Positions 28,991 through 37,549 of a stretch of DNA of 64,000 nucleotides are shown here, one piece after another. The notes below the pieces were generated by a model that was not told the DNA's origin, did no database searches, and saw only the letters and a list, made by a program, of their open reading frames with translations. Each line of letters opens with the position of its first letter. The stretch's first letter is position 1. A program made the position numbers and the translations under genes. Where the stretch lies: positions 1-64,000 of the forward strand of contig NZ_BMIR01000004.1 of assembly GCF_014642655.1 (NCBI RefSeq), in the 5' to 3' direction. The DNA is from Pullulanibacillus camelliae (GTDB lineage Bacteria; Bacillota; Bacilli; Bacillales; Sporolactobacillaceae).

Positions 28991-29833
28991 ATGAAAGAAA
29001 CAAAGGCGTGGCGCATTAGTGGTTTTTTAGGTATAGTCATCATTGTGATTTGCTTAGCATTAGCCGCAGCAAGTTTTTTCTCAACAAACGCTATTCTTGG
29101 CATCGTCCTCATCATCATTGCTGCACTTCTGGGGAGCGGTATCACCATTGTTCAACCTAATCAAGCATCAGTCATCATGTTCTTCGGACATTATATGGGG
29201 AGTATTAGAGAAAGTGGTCTCTTCTTGACCTTGCCTCTCTCTAGCAAAAGGACAGTCACATTACGTGTGCGAAATTTCAACAGTCAAATGCTGAAGGTCA
29301 ACGACATTGAGGGAAACCCCATAGAAATCGCTGCCGTCGTTGTCTTCAAGGTGATTGATTCAGCTAAAGCCACCTTTGATGTTGACAACTATTCCGAGTT
29401 TGTTGAAATCCAAAGCGAAACGGCCATTCGGCATATCGCTTCAAAATATCCTTATGATACGTTTGAAAATGTCCAGACCACCTTGCGTGGCAATGCTCCC
29501 GAAGTTTCAGATGAGCTGCAGCGCGAATTACAAGATCGCTTAAACGTTGCAGGTGTCGATGTCATTGAAACCCGTCTCACGCATCTGGCCTATTCTACAG
29601 AAGTGGCTCAGGCTATGCTTCAGCGCCAACAAGCCTCAGCCATTATCTCCGCACGTAAGAAAATCGTCGAGGGTGCAGTCGGCATGGCCCAAGAAGCCAT
29701 TGAACAACTTGAGAAGGATAATGTGGTTGAACTTGATGATGAAAGAAAGATAAATATGATAAATAACCTTATGGTCGCCATTGTTTCCGATAAAGGAACA
29801 CAACCCGTTATCAACACAGGTAGCCTATATTAA
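28991..29833 (+). CDS. SPFH/Band 7 domain membrane protein
   Basis: A 280-residue protein with two N-terminal helices (about residues 8-58) followed by an SPFH domain (about 60-230) opening with IVQPNQASVIMFFGHYMG and containing VDNYSEFVEIQSETAIRHIA. Such proteins form membrane-associated scaffolds. AAGGAGG lies before the ATG. It is followed 12 bases later by a 51-residue Arc-like gene and then by a membrane protein gene. The SPFH-plus-small-Arc-like pairing is known from other bacilli; the purpose is unclear. Confidence 0.85.
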   Translation: MKETKAWRISGFLGIVIIVICLALAAASFFSTNAILGIVLIIIAALLGSGITIVQPNQASVIMFFGHYMGSIRESGLFLTLPLSSKRTVTLRVRNFNSQMLKVNDIEGNPIEIAAVVVFKVIDSAKATFDVDNYSEFVEIQSETAIRHIASKYPYDTFENVQTTLRGNAPEVSDELQRELQDRLNVAGVDVIETRLTHLAYSTEVAQAMLQRQQASAIISARKKIVEGAVGMAQEAIEQLEKDNVVELDDERKINMINNLMVAIVSDKGTQPVINTGSLY

Positions 29834-29845
29834 AAGAGGGATGGC

Positions 29846-30001
29846 ATGGCAAAGAAAAAGAATTTTCCTCTACGAATAGATCCTGACCTTTACGATGTTT
29901 TACAAAAGTGGGCAGCCGATGAATTTCGAAGTGTCAACGGGCATATTGAATTTCTATTACGTGAAGCTGCCAAGCGTGCAGGAAGACTCCCAAAAAAATA
30001 G
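29846..30001 (+). CDS. Arc-like ribbon-helix-helix small protein
   Basis: A 51-residue protein, MAKKKNFPLRIDPDLYDVLQ then KWAADEFRSVNGHIEFLLRE, ending AAKRAGRLPKK. The LRID-LYDVL-WA-SVNGHIEFLL pattern is the ribbon-helix-helix fold of Arc/CopG-type DNA-binding proteins. GAGGGATGGC precedes the ATG at 29846. It is translationally close to the SPFH gene and probably cotranscribed. Confidence 0.75.
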   Translation: MAKKKNFPLRIDPDLYDVLQKWAADEFRSVNGHIEFLLREAAKRAGRLPKK

Positions 30002-30128
30002 TAAATCTACTGAATGGAAAAAAGCCCATCTTTACTTCAAGGTTTTGTCTTCTTGTAATTTTTTGCTATGATAAACATAAAGCATTGGAGTGCTAGATCT
30101 TGTTTGTCGTAGTGAAAGGGTAAATGTC

Positions 30129-30710
30129 ATGGCTAAGAAAAAACATTTTAATCAAGCAATAAAATTTATTATTATGATCAGTTTACTATCGATTCCCTTA
30201 AGCGCCATCTTTGATACAGGGACGGTACTCTTAGACGGTATTCCCTGGTACATTGGGATTTTTATCGTCCTGTTCATTGTGGTCTTAGGGGCTTTTTTTG
30301 ACATGATTGGCGTTGCGGCTGCCGCAGCAAATGAGACGCCCTTTCACGCCATGGCTTCGAAAAAAATCGCTGGTGCAACTAGCGCTGTCCTTATTATTCG
30401 CAATGCCGAAAGAGTGGCAAGTATTTGCAGTGATGTCATTGGTGACATCGCCGGTGTGCTCAGCGGGGCAACTGCCTTAGCTGTCGGAACTCAAATCGTA
30501 CATACCTTTCATATTCATAGCTGGTTAGGTGAAGCTGTCTCTATTGGTCTTACCGTCATTGCCACCTCTTTAACCATAGGGTGTAAGGCTCTAGGTAAAA
30601 CCATCGCTGTTTACTTTCCCACACCCATTATTCTCTATACAGCAAGAAGAGTAGAGCCTTTCATAAAATTAACTCTAAAAAAAGAGCGGAAGCAAAAAGT
30701 TAAGCAATAA
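30129..30710 (+). CDS. CNNM/DUF21-like integral membrane protein
   Basis: A 193-residue protein with about four to five helices. The core AFFDMIGVAAAAANETPFHA then MASKKIAGATSAVLIIRNAE resembles the DUF21/CNNM transmembrane fold of CorB-type Mg2+/Co2+ transport proteins, but without CBS domains. The ATG at 30129 has AAAGGG eight bases upstream. The assignment is by resemblance only. A family A repeat begins directly after the stop. Confidence 0.55.
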   Translation: MAKKKHFNQAIKFIIMISLLSIPLSAIFDTGTVLLDGIPWYIGIFIVLFIVVLGAFFDMIGVAAAAANETPFHAMASKKIAGATSAVLIIRNAERVASICSDVIGDIAGVLSGATALAVGTQIVHTFHIHSWLGEAVSIGLTVIATSLTIGCKALGKTIAVYFPTPIILYTARRVEPFIKLTLKKERKQKVKQ

Positions 30711-30711
30711 G

Positions 30712-31180
30712 GATAAGAAAAACCGGGCGAAAAGCGTGCCTGGTCCTTATTAAAATACGGAATAAGATTTTAATCCCAAAAAGCATCGTCAGCAACCCAG
30801 TTGATTGGAGCGGAAATCCGCACTGTCCTCATGATCAGAAATTTTTTACTTTCTTTTAGAAAACTTGGCTTGCACCACTTCGCTGGTACTCCTGATGTGA
30901 TTTTTGCAAATCACACACTTAGGTTGCCCGCAAGCCTCAGGTGACGATAGTCAAAGCTATACTTATACTCTCTTCCCTTTATGAGCGTCAGCGAAGTTAT
31001 ACATTCTGATAGTATAAATAAAATTTGACGTTTACTTTCGCTTTGCCAGTACTCTTGATGTCATTTTCCAATTACACATTAAGGGTACGCAAGCCTCAGA
31101 TGGCTAAAAATAAAAGCTTGAACTTGCACAATAATCCCTTATCAAGTGGCGGCGAAAACTTCCATTCTGATATTATTAAA
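30712..31180 (+). repeat. Family A repeat, copy 4 (modules 1 and 3, with a degenerate second module 3)
   Basis: Module 1 (GATAAGAAAAACCGGGCGAA) begins immediately after the stop at 30710. Module 3 follows (30840-31018), with TGTGATTT-TTGC-AAATCACA forming a perfect 8-base-pair hairpin. A worn second module 3 occupies about 31021-31180 (TTTACTTTCGCTTTGCCAGT, ATTACACATTAAGGGT). Confidence 0.8.
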
Positions 31181-31410
31181 AAACAGGCTCTATACCAGGT
31201 TGCCTTAATAGAGTTTGCCTTTTAATCCACTGTCTACTCATTAAACAATTGTCCTCAGCATGCGTTAAAAAGCTCTTGGCTTTTGTGAAACCGACCAGCC
31301 ATGTCTTTTGTTACGCTCACACTTTGATTCAGAAACTCGCACTCTTGATTGGGAGGTGTGTTGTTTTCAGCAGGATTTTTGTTCACAGGATAGACACTCT
31401 ACTTTTCCTT

Positions 31411-31472
31411 TCAAAAACATCTCTATCCCATTTTTTTCTACTCAAAAACATCTCTATCCCATTTTTTTCTAC
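31411..31472 (+). repeat. Two perfect tandem copies of a 31-bp unit
   Basis: Positions 31411-31441 and 31442-31472 are identical (unit starts TCAAAAACATCTCTATCCCA and ends TTTTTTTCTAC). They lie between repeat copy 4 and the P-type ATPase terminator. Confidence 0.9.
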
Positions 31473-31494
31473 AGTTTTATCCTTCTAATTGAAA

Positions 31495-31524
31495 ACGGGA
31501 TACCTCATAAAATGAGGCTCCCGT
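31495..31524 (-). terminator. Terminator of the P-type ATPase gene
   Basis: ACGGGA...TCCCGT encloses CCTCAT...ATGAGG; on the minus strand TTTTC follows. It starts nine bases after the ATPase stop. Confidence 0.8.
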
Positions 31525-31532
31525 CGGTTAGA

Positions 31533-34238
31533 TCAAGCATGTCTTACATAAGTGGATTGCTCTTCTTCTTTTTGATTAAAGAGAGAGAAGCCAGAAAGCA
31601 AAAATGTGGGAATTGCCGATAATCCAATAACAAGTAACCAGTCATGTATAGATAATGGAACGGTATGAAAAATCGGTTGGAAAAACGGAATATACATCAC
31701 AACAAGCATGAGCACAATAGATGATAGGACGGCCAGCAGCAAATATTTATTGCCAAATGGGTGGCGATCAAAGATTGAGCGTTCACAGCGGCAATCAAAT
31801 ACCTGGATTAATTGCGACATGACCAGTGTCATAAAAGCGACATTCTGTGCTTGAATCAAGTTGTGCGATGTATTGTGAAGCGTTAGCCAAAAGCCAATCA
31901 AGGTCACCGCGCCGATGAGAATCCCACGAGAGATAATTTTCCAACCTAGCCCTCGTGCAAAAACACCCTCATCAGGCCTACGCGGATGACGCTTCATCAC
32001 ATTGTCCTCCGCAGAATCTACTCCTAACGCCATGGCGGGTAAGCCATCAGTGACGAGGTTCACCCATAAAATTTGAATCGGTAAAAGTGGTAGCGGCAAA
32101 GACAATACCATCGCAAATAACATGACAAGAATTTCTCCGACATTGGAAGCAAGAAGGTAACGGATGAACTTTCGAATATTTTCATAAATATTCCGTCCCT
32201 CTTCAATCGCCGATTTGATGGTTGAAAAATTATCATCACTGAGAATGAGTGATGAGGCTTCCTTGGCAACATCAGTGCCCGTTTTCCCCATCGCGATGCC
32301 GATGTTTGCTGATTTAATGGCAGGAGCATCATTGACACCATCCCCTGTCATCGCTACAATATGTCCTCTTTGTTGCAGGGCCTTCACTATTTTTAATTTG
32401 TGTTCAGGAGAAACCCGCGCATACACATAGATTTCATCCACTTGCTCTTCAAGTGCTTCATCGGACATTTTTGAAAGTGTTGTCCCATCTAAAACCTTGC
32501 CATCAGGAGGTAATAAGTCCAATTCCCGAGCAATAGCTTGCGCTGTTACAACATGATCCCCCGTGATCATTACCGTTTTGATCCCGGCACGCTGACATTC
32601 AGCAATGCTCTCTTTTACCTCTGGTCGCGGAGGATCAATCATCCCCTGAAGTCCTACAAAAGTCAACCCGCATTCAACTTGATCTTCCTTCATCTCTTTA
32701 CGGCTACCATACAAAGGCTTATAGGCTACAGCGATGGTACGTAATGCTTGGTTGCCAAGTGTGTGAATGGCTTCTTTAATCTTGTCTTCATGCTGGCGCC
32801 TCTTCAATTGTCTCTGCTTGTCCCACATGACGTAATCGCACTTATCAAGCAGGACATCAGGCGCACCTTTTGTTAAGACCATGCGCTCTCCCTTTCGATT
32901 TTCAACAATCACACTCATCATCTTTCGTCCCGAATCGAAAGGAAAGGTTTGCAAAAGCTTATAATCCTGCAAAAGTTTCTCCTTTGAATAGCCAGCCTTT
33001 TGACCACTTACCAACAAGGCGATTTCGGTGGGATCTCCAGCTTGTCCAGACGCTTTTTCATCGTCCGTCTGCAAGTGCGCATCATTGCACAAAACTGCAT
33101 AGCTTAATAACTGGTTTAACGTCTGTTCTTGAGCAATTGACTGTGACCGTCCGGCCCGCTTAAACGCTATTTTGCCCTCACCTTCTGAAAGCGACCAGGT
33201 TTTTCCTTCAGTCCATAAGTGCGTCACCGTCATTTTATTCTGTGTTAAGGTCCCTGTCTTATCCGAACAAATTACTGTCGCACAACCCAATGTTTCAACA
33301 GATGGCAACCGGCGGACAATCGCATGCCGCCGGATCATTTTCTGCACACCAAGCGCAAGGGCTATTGTCACGATGGCTGGAAGCCCTTCTGGAATGGCAG
33401 CAACAGCTAAGGAAACACCTGATAATATCATCTCGGTCAAAGCATGTCCACGATATACACCAACACCAACGACGATAATCGTTAAAATGACAGCCAAGAT
33501 GATCAAAATTTTCCCCAGCTGTTCTAGACGAAGCTGCAGGGGCGTGAGCATGGTCTCAGCGCTTTGAATCAAACCAGCGATTTTCCCCATCTCCGTTTTC
33601 ATTCCCGTATGGATAACCACCCCAGTACCGTTTCCTTGTGTCACCATTGTCCCCATAAAGCCGATATTGGCCTGATCACCAAGTGGCAGACTCTCCCCAG
33701 CAATAGGATCTGATTGTTTGTGTACAGATATGGATTCCCCAGTTAAGGCCGATTCTTCAACCAACAAACCATTTGCGGAGAGTAAACGAAGATCAGCACT
33801 GATCCGATCGCCACTGGATATTTTCACGATATCACCTGTAACCAGATCACGAGCAGGAAGTGTCTCCCACTTTCCCTCTCTGAGTACTGTTGCCATCGGA
33901 GCAGATAACTCACGTAAAGCTGCAAGTGACTTTTCTGCTTTTCTCTCTTGAATATAGCCGAGAATACCATTCATGATGACAATGATAATAATAGTGATAG
34001 CATCTAAGTACTCTCCTAGTAATCCCGACAATACGGTGGCTATTAATAGCACAATGACCATAAAATCCTTGAATTGCGAAAAGAAAATGGCTATGGGTGA
34101 ACGCTTACCACTTTCTCTTAATTCATTCGGTCCATTTTGTTTAAGCCTTTCATCCGCTTCTTCATTTGAAAGTCCCTGCGAACGATTTGTTTTGACAAGC
34201 TCTTCTATTTTTTCAGTTTCTAGTTGATACCATTCCAT
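31533..34238 (-). CDS. Calcium-transporting P-type ATPase (type IIA, YloB-like)
   Basis: A 901-residue P2A ATPase with about ten helices. Motifs: actuator-domain TGES (SALTGESISVHK), phosphorylation site CSDKTGTLTQNKMTV, KGAPDVLL nucleotide-binding motif, TGDGVNDAPA hinge. The helix 4 signature AAIPEGLPAIVTI (VAAIPEGL) is the Ca2+-site pattern of SERCA-like pumps. Length matches B. subtilis YloB (about 890). It exports Ca2+ from the cytosol. Monocistronic; the CRISPR array 1 lies upstream. Confidence 0.9.
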   Translation of the reverse strand: MEWYQLETEKIEELVKTNRSQGLSNEEADERLKQNGPNELRESGKRSPIAIFFSQFKDFMVIVLLIATVLSGLLGEYLDAITIIIIVIMNGILGYIQERKAEKSLAALRELSAPMATVLREGKWETLPARDLVTGDIVKISSGDRISADLRLLSANGLLVEESALTGESISVHKQSDPIAGESLPLGDQANIGFMGTMVTQGNGTGVVIHTGMKTEMGKIAGLIQSAETMLTPLQLRLEQLGKILIILAVILTIIVVGVGVYRGHALTEMILSGVSLAVAAIPEGLPAIVTIALALGVQKMIRRHAIVRRLPSVETLGCATVICSDKTGTLTQNKMTVTHLWTEGKTWSLSEGEGKIAFKRAGRSQSIAQEQTLNQLLSYAVLCNDAHLQTDDEKASGQAGDPTEIALLVSGQKAGYSKEKLLQDYKLLQTFPFDSGRKMMSVIVENRKGERMVLTKGAPDVLLDKCDYVMWDKQRQLKRRQHEDKIKEAIHTLGNQALRTIAVAYKPLYGSRKEMKEDQVECGLTFVGLQGMIDPPRPEVKESIAECQRAGIKTVMITGDHVVTAQAIARELDLLPPDGKVLDGTTLSKMSDEALEEQVDEIYVYARVSPEHKLKIVKALQQRGHIVAMTGDGVNDAPAIKSANIGIAMGKTGTDVAKEASSLILSDDNFSTIKSAIEEGRNIYENIRKFIRYLLASNVGEILVMLFAMVLSLPLPLLPIQILWVNLVTDGLPAMALGVDSAEDNVMKRHPRRPDEGVFARGLGWKIISRGILIGAVTLIGFWLTLHNTSHNLIQAQNVAFMTLVMSQLIQVFDCRCERSIFDRHPFGNKYLLLAVLSSIVLMLVVMYIPFFQPIFHTVPLSIHDWLLVIGLSAIPTFLLSGFSLFNQKEEEQSTYVRHA

Positions 34239-34335
34239 CTACTCACCCTCTATTTATTTTCTCCACACTATAATCTATAAAGGTAGAGTAGGAAATAGAA
34301 CCCCTATCAGCTATAAAACTATTTATTTTTTTATT

Positions 34336-34568
34336 TATTGCATCCACGCACTCACGAAGAGTGCGACATCGTACAGTGTCGGAAGCTAGGGTGTTTTGAT
34401 AATATTTCAATCCACGCACTCACGAAGAGTGCGACGCTGATATAGAATACCCATTTGTTGTGCCATCCTGATTTCAATCCACGCACTCACGAAGAGTGCG
34501 ACACCAATTTCCGTATTCCTCGGCGCTTAACTGATCATTTCAATCCACGCACTCACGAAGAGTGCGAC
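34336..34568 (-). CRISPR. CRISPR array 1, type I-C, four repeats and three spacers
   Basis: Repeats of 32 bases at 34404-34435, 34471-34502 and 34537-34568, plus a degenerate terminal repeat at 34336-34367. On the minus strand a repeat reads GTCGCACTCTTCGTGAGTGC then GTGGATTGAAAT. Spacers are 36, 35 and 34 bases. The degenerate repeat at the low-coordinate end and the leader at the high-coordinate end set transcription on the minus strand. The array lies downstream of cas2. All of its repeats have CTCTTCGTG where array 2 has CTCCTCGTG. Confidence 0.95.
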
Positions 34569-34729
34569 AGCGAAAATATGTAATTATCCCCTAGTTTAAT
34601 TACATATTTTCAAAAATAAACCATTTAATTTACCTTTTTAATTCCATATTCACAAATAAAGGTATATTACTATCACCTTTTTTGGTGCGAATCTCCTTAG
34701 TAATTGATGTGCGCTCGACATTCGCACTT
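34569..34729 (-). promoter_or_regulatory. Leader of CRISPR array 1
   Basis: An AT-rich stretch that aligns base for base with the region after array 2 (43895-44057): AGCGAAAATATG, CATATTTTCAAAAATA, ACCATTTAAT and TTTTTTGGTGCGAATCTCCT. At its outer edge GTGCGAAT (34685) pairs with ATTCGCAC (ending 34727), five bases after the cas2 stop. It should carry the pre-crRNA promoter and the adaptation signals. Confidence 0.85.
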
Positions 34730-34732
34730 AGA

Positions 34733-35023
34733 CTAGATAAATAAAGGACCTTCTACATCGAAGGAATCTTTAACACCAATATGTTCTACCTTTGTTTTGT
34801 AATTATCACCTAATCGATAAAAGCGTAAGCTATCTTTTTCGCTATTGATGACCTCCAACAACTCATATTTAAGCTGCTTGAGTTGGGTAGAATCGACTAC
34901 ACATTCGAATACAGAATTTTGAACGCGTTGCCCATAGTTTTGACACAGCTTTGAAACCCTTCGCAGCCTCTTTTTCCCAGTGGCATCAACGGTACTCACA
35001 TCATATGTGATAACAACTAGCAT
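34733..35023 (-). CDS. cas2: CRISPR-associated endonuclease Cas2
   Basis: A 96-residue Cas2 of type I-C. It opens with the strand MLVVITYDVST carrying the metal-binding Asp and contains GQRVQNSVFECVVD, typical of this subtype. It forms the adaptation complex with Cas1. It is the last gene of the cas operon, nine bases after cas1, with the array 1 leader directly behind it. Confidence 0.95.
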   Translation of the reverse strand: MLVVITYDVSTVDATGKKRLRRVSKLCQNYGQRVQNSVFECVVDSTQLKQLKYELLEVINSEKDSLRFYRLGDNYKTKVEHIGVKDSFDVEGPLFI

Positions 35024-35032
35024 TTGATCACT

Positions 35033-36064
35033 CTACTTCCATAAGAATGGTGGATACCCATCTAAGTCTCCTCTTAAATATCTGGCTAGTAGCATGGCTT
35101 GCGCATGAGGGACTAGTCCCCAAGAAATGCGCTCACCTAAAAAGGGATGTTTAATCTTATCCTGCTTTCTTTCCTGCCATGCTTTTAAAAACTTTTTGCG
35201 CGCCTCATCTGTCATGATGACTGCCCCATTTTCTTTTTTCAGAAAGTCTTCCTTATGAACGATCTTTTTATTAATCAGTGATAGAACGAAGCGATCGGCA
35301 TAGACTCCTCTTAATTCTTCCATGACGTCCAACGCCAAAGAAGCTCGGCCGGGACGATCACGATGTAAAAAACCGACGTAAGCGTCCAAGCCGATTGCTT
35401 CTAGAGCAGCGGTGGCATCACTGGCCAGCAAGGTGTAGGCAAAGGAAAGCATGGCATTGACATTATCCAGCGGCGGCCTGCGATTCCTCCCTTTAAAAAA
35501 GAACGTGTCCTTTTGCTGAAGAATCATCTGATCGAATACTTTATTGTAAAGGATCGCCGCTTGTCCTTCATGCCCTCTAAGCTCTTCTAAATCAGTCACC
35601 TTTTTAATTTCTGAAAGAATGTCTGATAACTTTATTGAGACATCCTTAAATAGATCGGCATCTATTCTTAAAGGATAGTCACGAGTTGCCCGCTCCAAGA
35701 TCCATTTATTATTAAAAATTTTCCCGATGATAAAGTGTTTGGCAATCGCAGCACTTGTCGCCTCACTATCGGACGCGCGATATTGCGCTTTACGCAAAAC
35801 AACATTACCCCTACTCTCCCCAATTACTCGAGCGATAAATCTGCCATGCTTTGTTAAAAAGACGAGAGCAATATTTTTCTCCGCACATGCCCCCATTAAA
35901 GCAGGACTCGCCCCGCTATAGCCAAACGTATAAATGGCTTCTAGGTTATGGAGCGGCACCCTACCAATACGCTCATCTTCCTTTTTCACGACAATATTTT
36001 CACCATTCAATGTCAAATAAACATCTGGGCTTGTAATAAATAAGCTATTTAATAACTTCCTCAT
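35033..36064 (-). CDS. cas1: CRISPR-associated integrase Cas1 (type I-C)
   Basis: A 343-residue Cas1: an N-terminal beta domain (about 1-85) and a C-terminal helical domain with the active-site elements LEELRGHEGQAA (Glu), YVGFLHRDRPGRASLALD (His and Asp) and VMEELR. It integrates new spacers with Cas2. It overlaps the cas4 end by four bases. Length and motifs are normal, so adaptation appears intact. Confidence 0.95.
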   Translation of the reverse strand: MRKLLNSLFITSPDVYLTLNGENIVVKKEDERIGRVPLHNLEAIYTFGYSGASPALMGACAEKNIALVFLTKHGRFIARVIGESRGNVVLRKAQYRASDSEATSAAIAKHFIIGKIFNNKWILERATRDYPLRIDADLFKDVSIKLSDILSEIKKVTDLEELRGHEGQAAILYNKVFDQMILQQKDTFFFKGRNRRPPLDNVNAMLSFAYTLLASDATAALEAIGLDAYVGFLHRDRPGRASLALDVMEELRGVYADRFVLSLINKKIVHKEDFLKKENGAVIMTDEARKKFLKAWQERKQDKIKHPFLGERISWGLVPHAQAMLLARYLRGDLDGYPPFLWK

Positions 36065-36720
36065 TCACTTAGTATCCTTTCGATATAGCTCGCCACAGAT
36101 TGTTTATGCATCAGCTCTGGTAAGCAAATATCTTGCAACGAGCAATTACGGCAAAAGGCGCCTGTCTTAACCTTCGGTGTATGACGGCTTTTAAAATAAT
36201 GATGCATTTCTTTAAAAACCGTCCTTACCTTCTCCTTGTTTTCCTCAGTAATTGGGATTTCCTCACGGTGCTTGATTTCATTATAAAAAACGTAACCCGT
36301 TGGGACATGACAGAGAAGCATTTCCTCAAGGCACATGGCTTGGGCCGTTAATTGCAATGTATCCGAACGATCTTTTTTAGGTTTGCCTCTTTTATATTCC
36401 ACAGGGATCGGAATATATAACTGATCGGAATTCAGAACCGATACCCCATCGTCATCTTCAATAAATTCAACCACATCACAGATCCCTGTTGCCCCGAGCT
36501 CTTTTGATTGTATCGGCAAGGCACGGACAATCAGTTTATTTTTTCGTTTTTCTTTTATGAAGGGTTGATCTGCTTTGCGATGAAGATGCTGGCCCTCGAC
36601 AGTCCTCACATTTTCGGCCCATTGCTGTTCAATGTGAATCAACGCCCATTGCCGCTTGCAAAACTGGAAATGCTGGATGCCAGAAAGCATGAGATAGTCG
36701 TCTTCATCACTGACCATCAT
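36061..36720 (-). CDS. cas4: CRISPR-associated exonuclease Cas4
   Basis: A 219-residue RecB-like nuclease with an N-terminal cysteine (HFQFCKRQWAL) and a C-terminal cysteine cluster (GAFCRNCSLQDICLPE), together the four ligands of the Fe-S cluster. The catalytic core has VEYKRGKPKK. In type I-C, Cas4 joins Cas1-Cas2 to select PAM-bearing prespacers and set their length. It overlaps the cas7 end by 14 bases. Confidence 0.93.
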   Translation of the reverse strand: MMVSDEDDYLMLSGIQHFQFCKRQWALIHIEQQWAENVRTVEGQHLHRKADQPFIKEKRKNKLIVRALPIQSKELGATGICDVVEFIEDDDGVSVLNSDQLYIPIPVEYKRGKPKKDRSDTLQLTAQAMCLEEMLLCHVPTGYVFYNEIKHREEIPITEENKEKVRTVFKEMHHYFKSRHTPKVKTGAFCRNCSLQDICLPELMHKQSVASYIERILSE

Positions 36721-37537
36721 AGACTTGTACCGCTAGCCCATTTAATTCCTCTAAGGTAGTCTTTACATTTTTTTCATGATCCTCTTCCACTTTCAAAGAA
36801 CGATGGACTTTTGCAGAGGAATACTGCCCTAACTTTGAATTGTGCTCCCACCAATATACCTTCTGTACCTCCATGCTTCCATCGGGACGCGCTGAGGAAG
36901 CATCATTCTCGAATAAGGTGATGAGTGCCTGCTTAAATTTGTCAGCATCCTCATGAGTAAAGCCCGTTTTTTCAGCAAGCTGTGTGTTAATACTGCCATA
37001 AAAGACATAGTTGCCAAAATCCACGCGATGCTTCATTCCCATCGTATCGGAGCCCTTGCGATCAGACGTCGTTGAATTGACGCTTTTAGTGATTTGAATA
37101 CTAGAGATATCGATGGGACTAAGACTGACAGCAGGATGAACAGATACCGGTCCCCGCACTCCAACAGATAATGCATCACCTTTAAAAGCAAAGACTTGGC
37201 CGAATCCCCTTACATCCAGCCATTTTTTACAAGCGAGTTCAGCAAATAAATCACTATTTTTATCCTTCATCGCCTTCTTTAAATCTTCCTCAGCATCGGC
37301 TCTCTCTTTTAAACTTTTAAAGGCATCACTTTTCCTCTCATCCGATTGAACAAAAATCGGCTCTCCGGCATCCTGTAACCGATTGCGAATTTTGCGTTTC
37401 AGACAAACATCAGAAACCTCGCCATATCCCTCATAATTCTGTCTTGGCCGGTTTCCATTCAAAGGATCCCCGTTTGGATTCGCATTTCTTACAGAAAAAA
37501 TAACCGCAAAATCAATTTTATGATCTAAAATCGTCAT
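36707..37537 (-). CDS. cas7: Type I-C Cascade backbone protein Cas7 (Csd2)
   Basis: A 276-residue Cas7c. It opens with HKIDFAVIFSVRNANPNGDP, the glycine-rich RRM-like start of the family, followed by NRPRQNYEGYGEVSDVCLKR. The middle has GVRGPVSVHPAVSLSPID, another family pattern. Several copies coat the crRNA spacer in Cascade. It lies 12 bases after cas8c. Confidence 0.94.
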   Translation of the reverse strand: MTILDHKIDFAVIFSVRNANPNGDPLNGNRPRQNYEGYGEVSDVCLKRKIRNRLQDAGEPIFVQSDERKSDAFKSLKERADAEEDLKKAMKDKNSDLFAELACKKWLDVRGFGQVFAFKGDALSVGVRGPVSVHPAVSLSPIDISSIQITKSVNSTTSDRKGSDTMGMKHRVDFGNYVFYGSINTQLAEKTGFTHEDADKFKQALITLFENDASSARPDGSMEVQKVYWWEHNSKLGQYSSAKVHRSLKVEEDHEKNVKTTLEELNGLAVQVYDGQ

Positions 37538-37549
37538 CTCTATCCACTC

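Noticed and set aside
30880-30915. TGTGATTT-TTGC-AAATCACA as a Crp/Fnr-family operator
   Set aside because: The half sites TGTGA/TCACA are ten bases apart instead of six, and the motif belongs to every module 3 repeat, so it is better explained as part of the repeat hairpin.
31025-31622. Plus-strand ORFs 31025-31225, 31249-31488 and 31308-31622
   Set aside because: They cross worn module 3 sequence, the 31-bp tandem duplication and the ATPase terminator. No homology.
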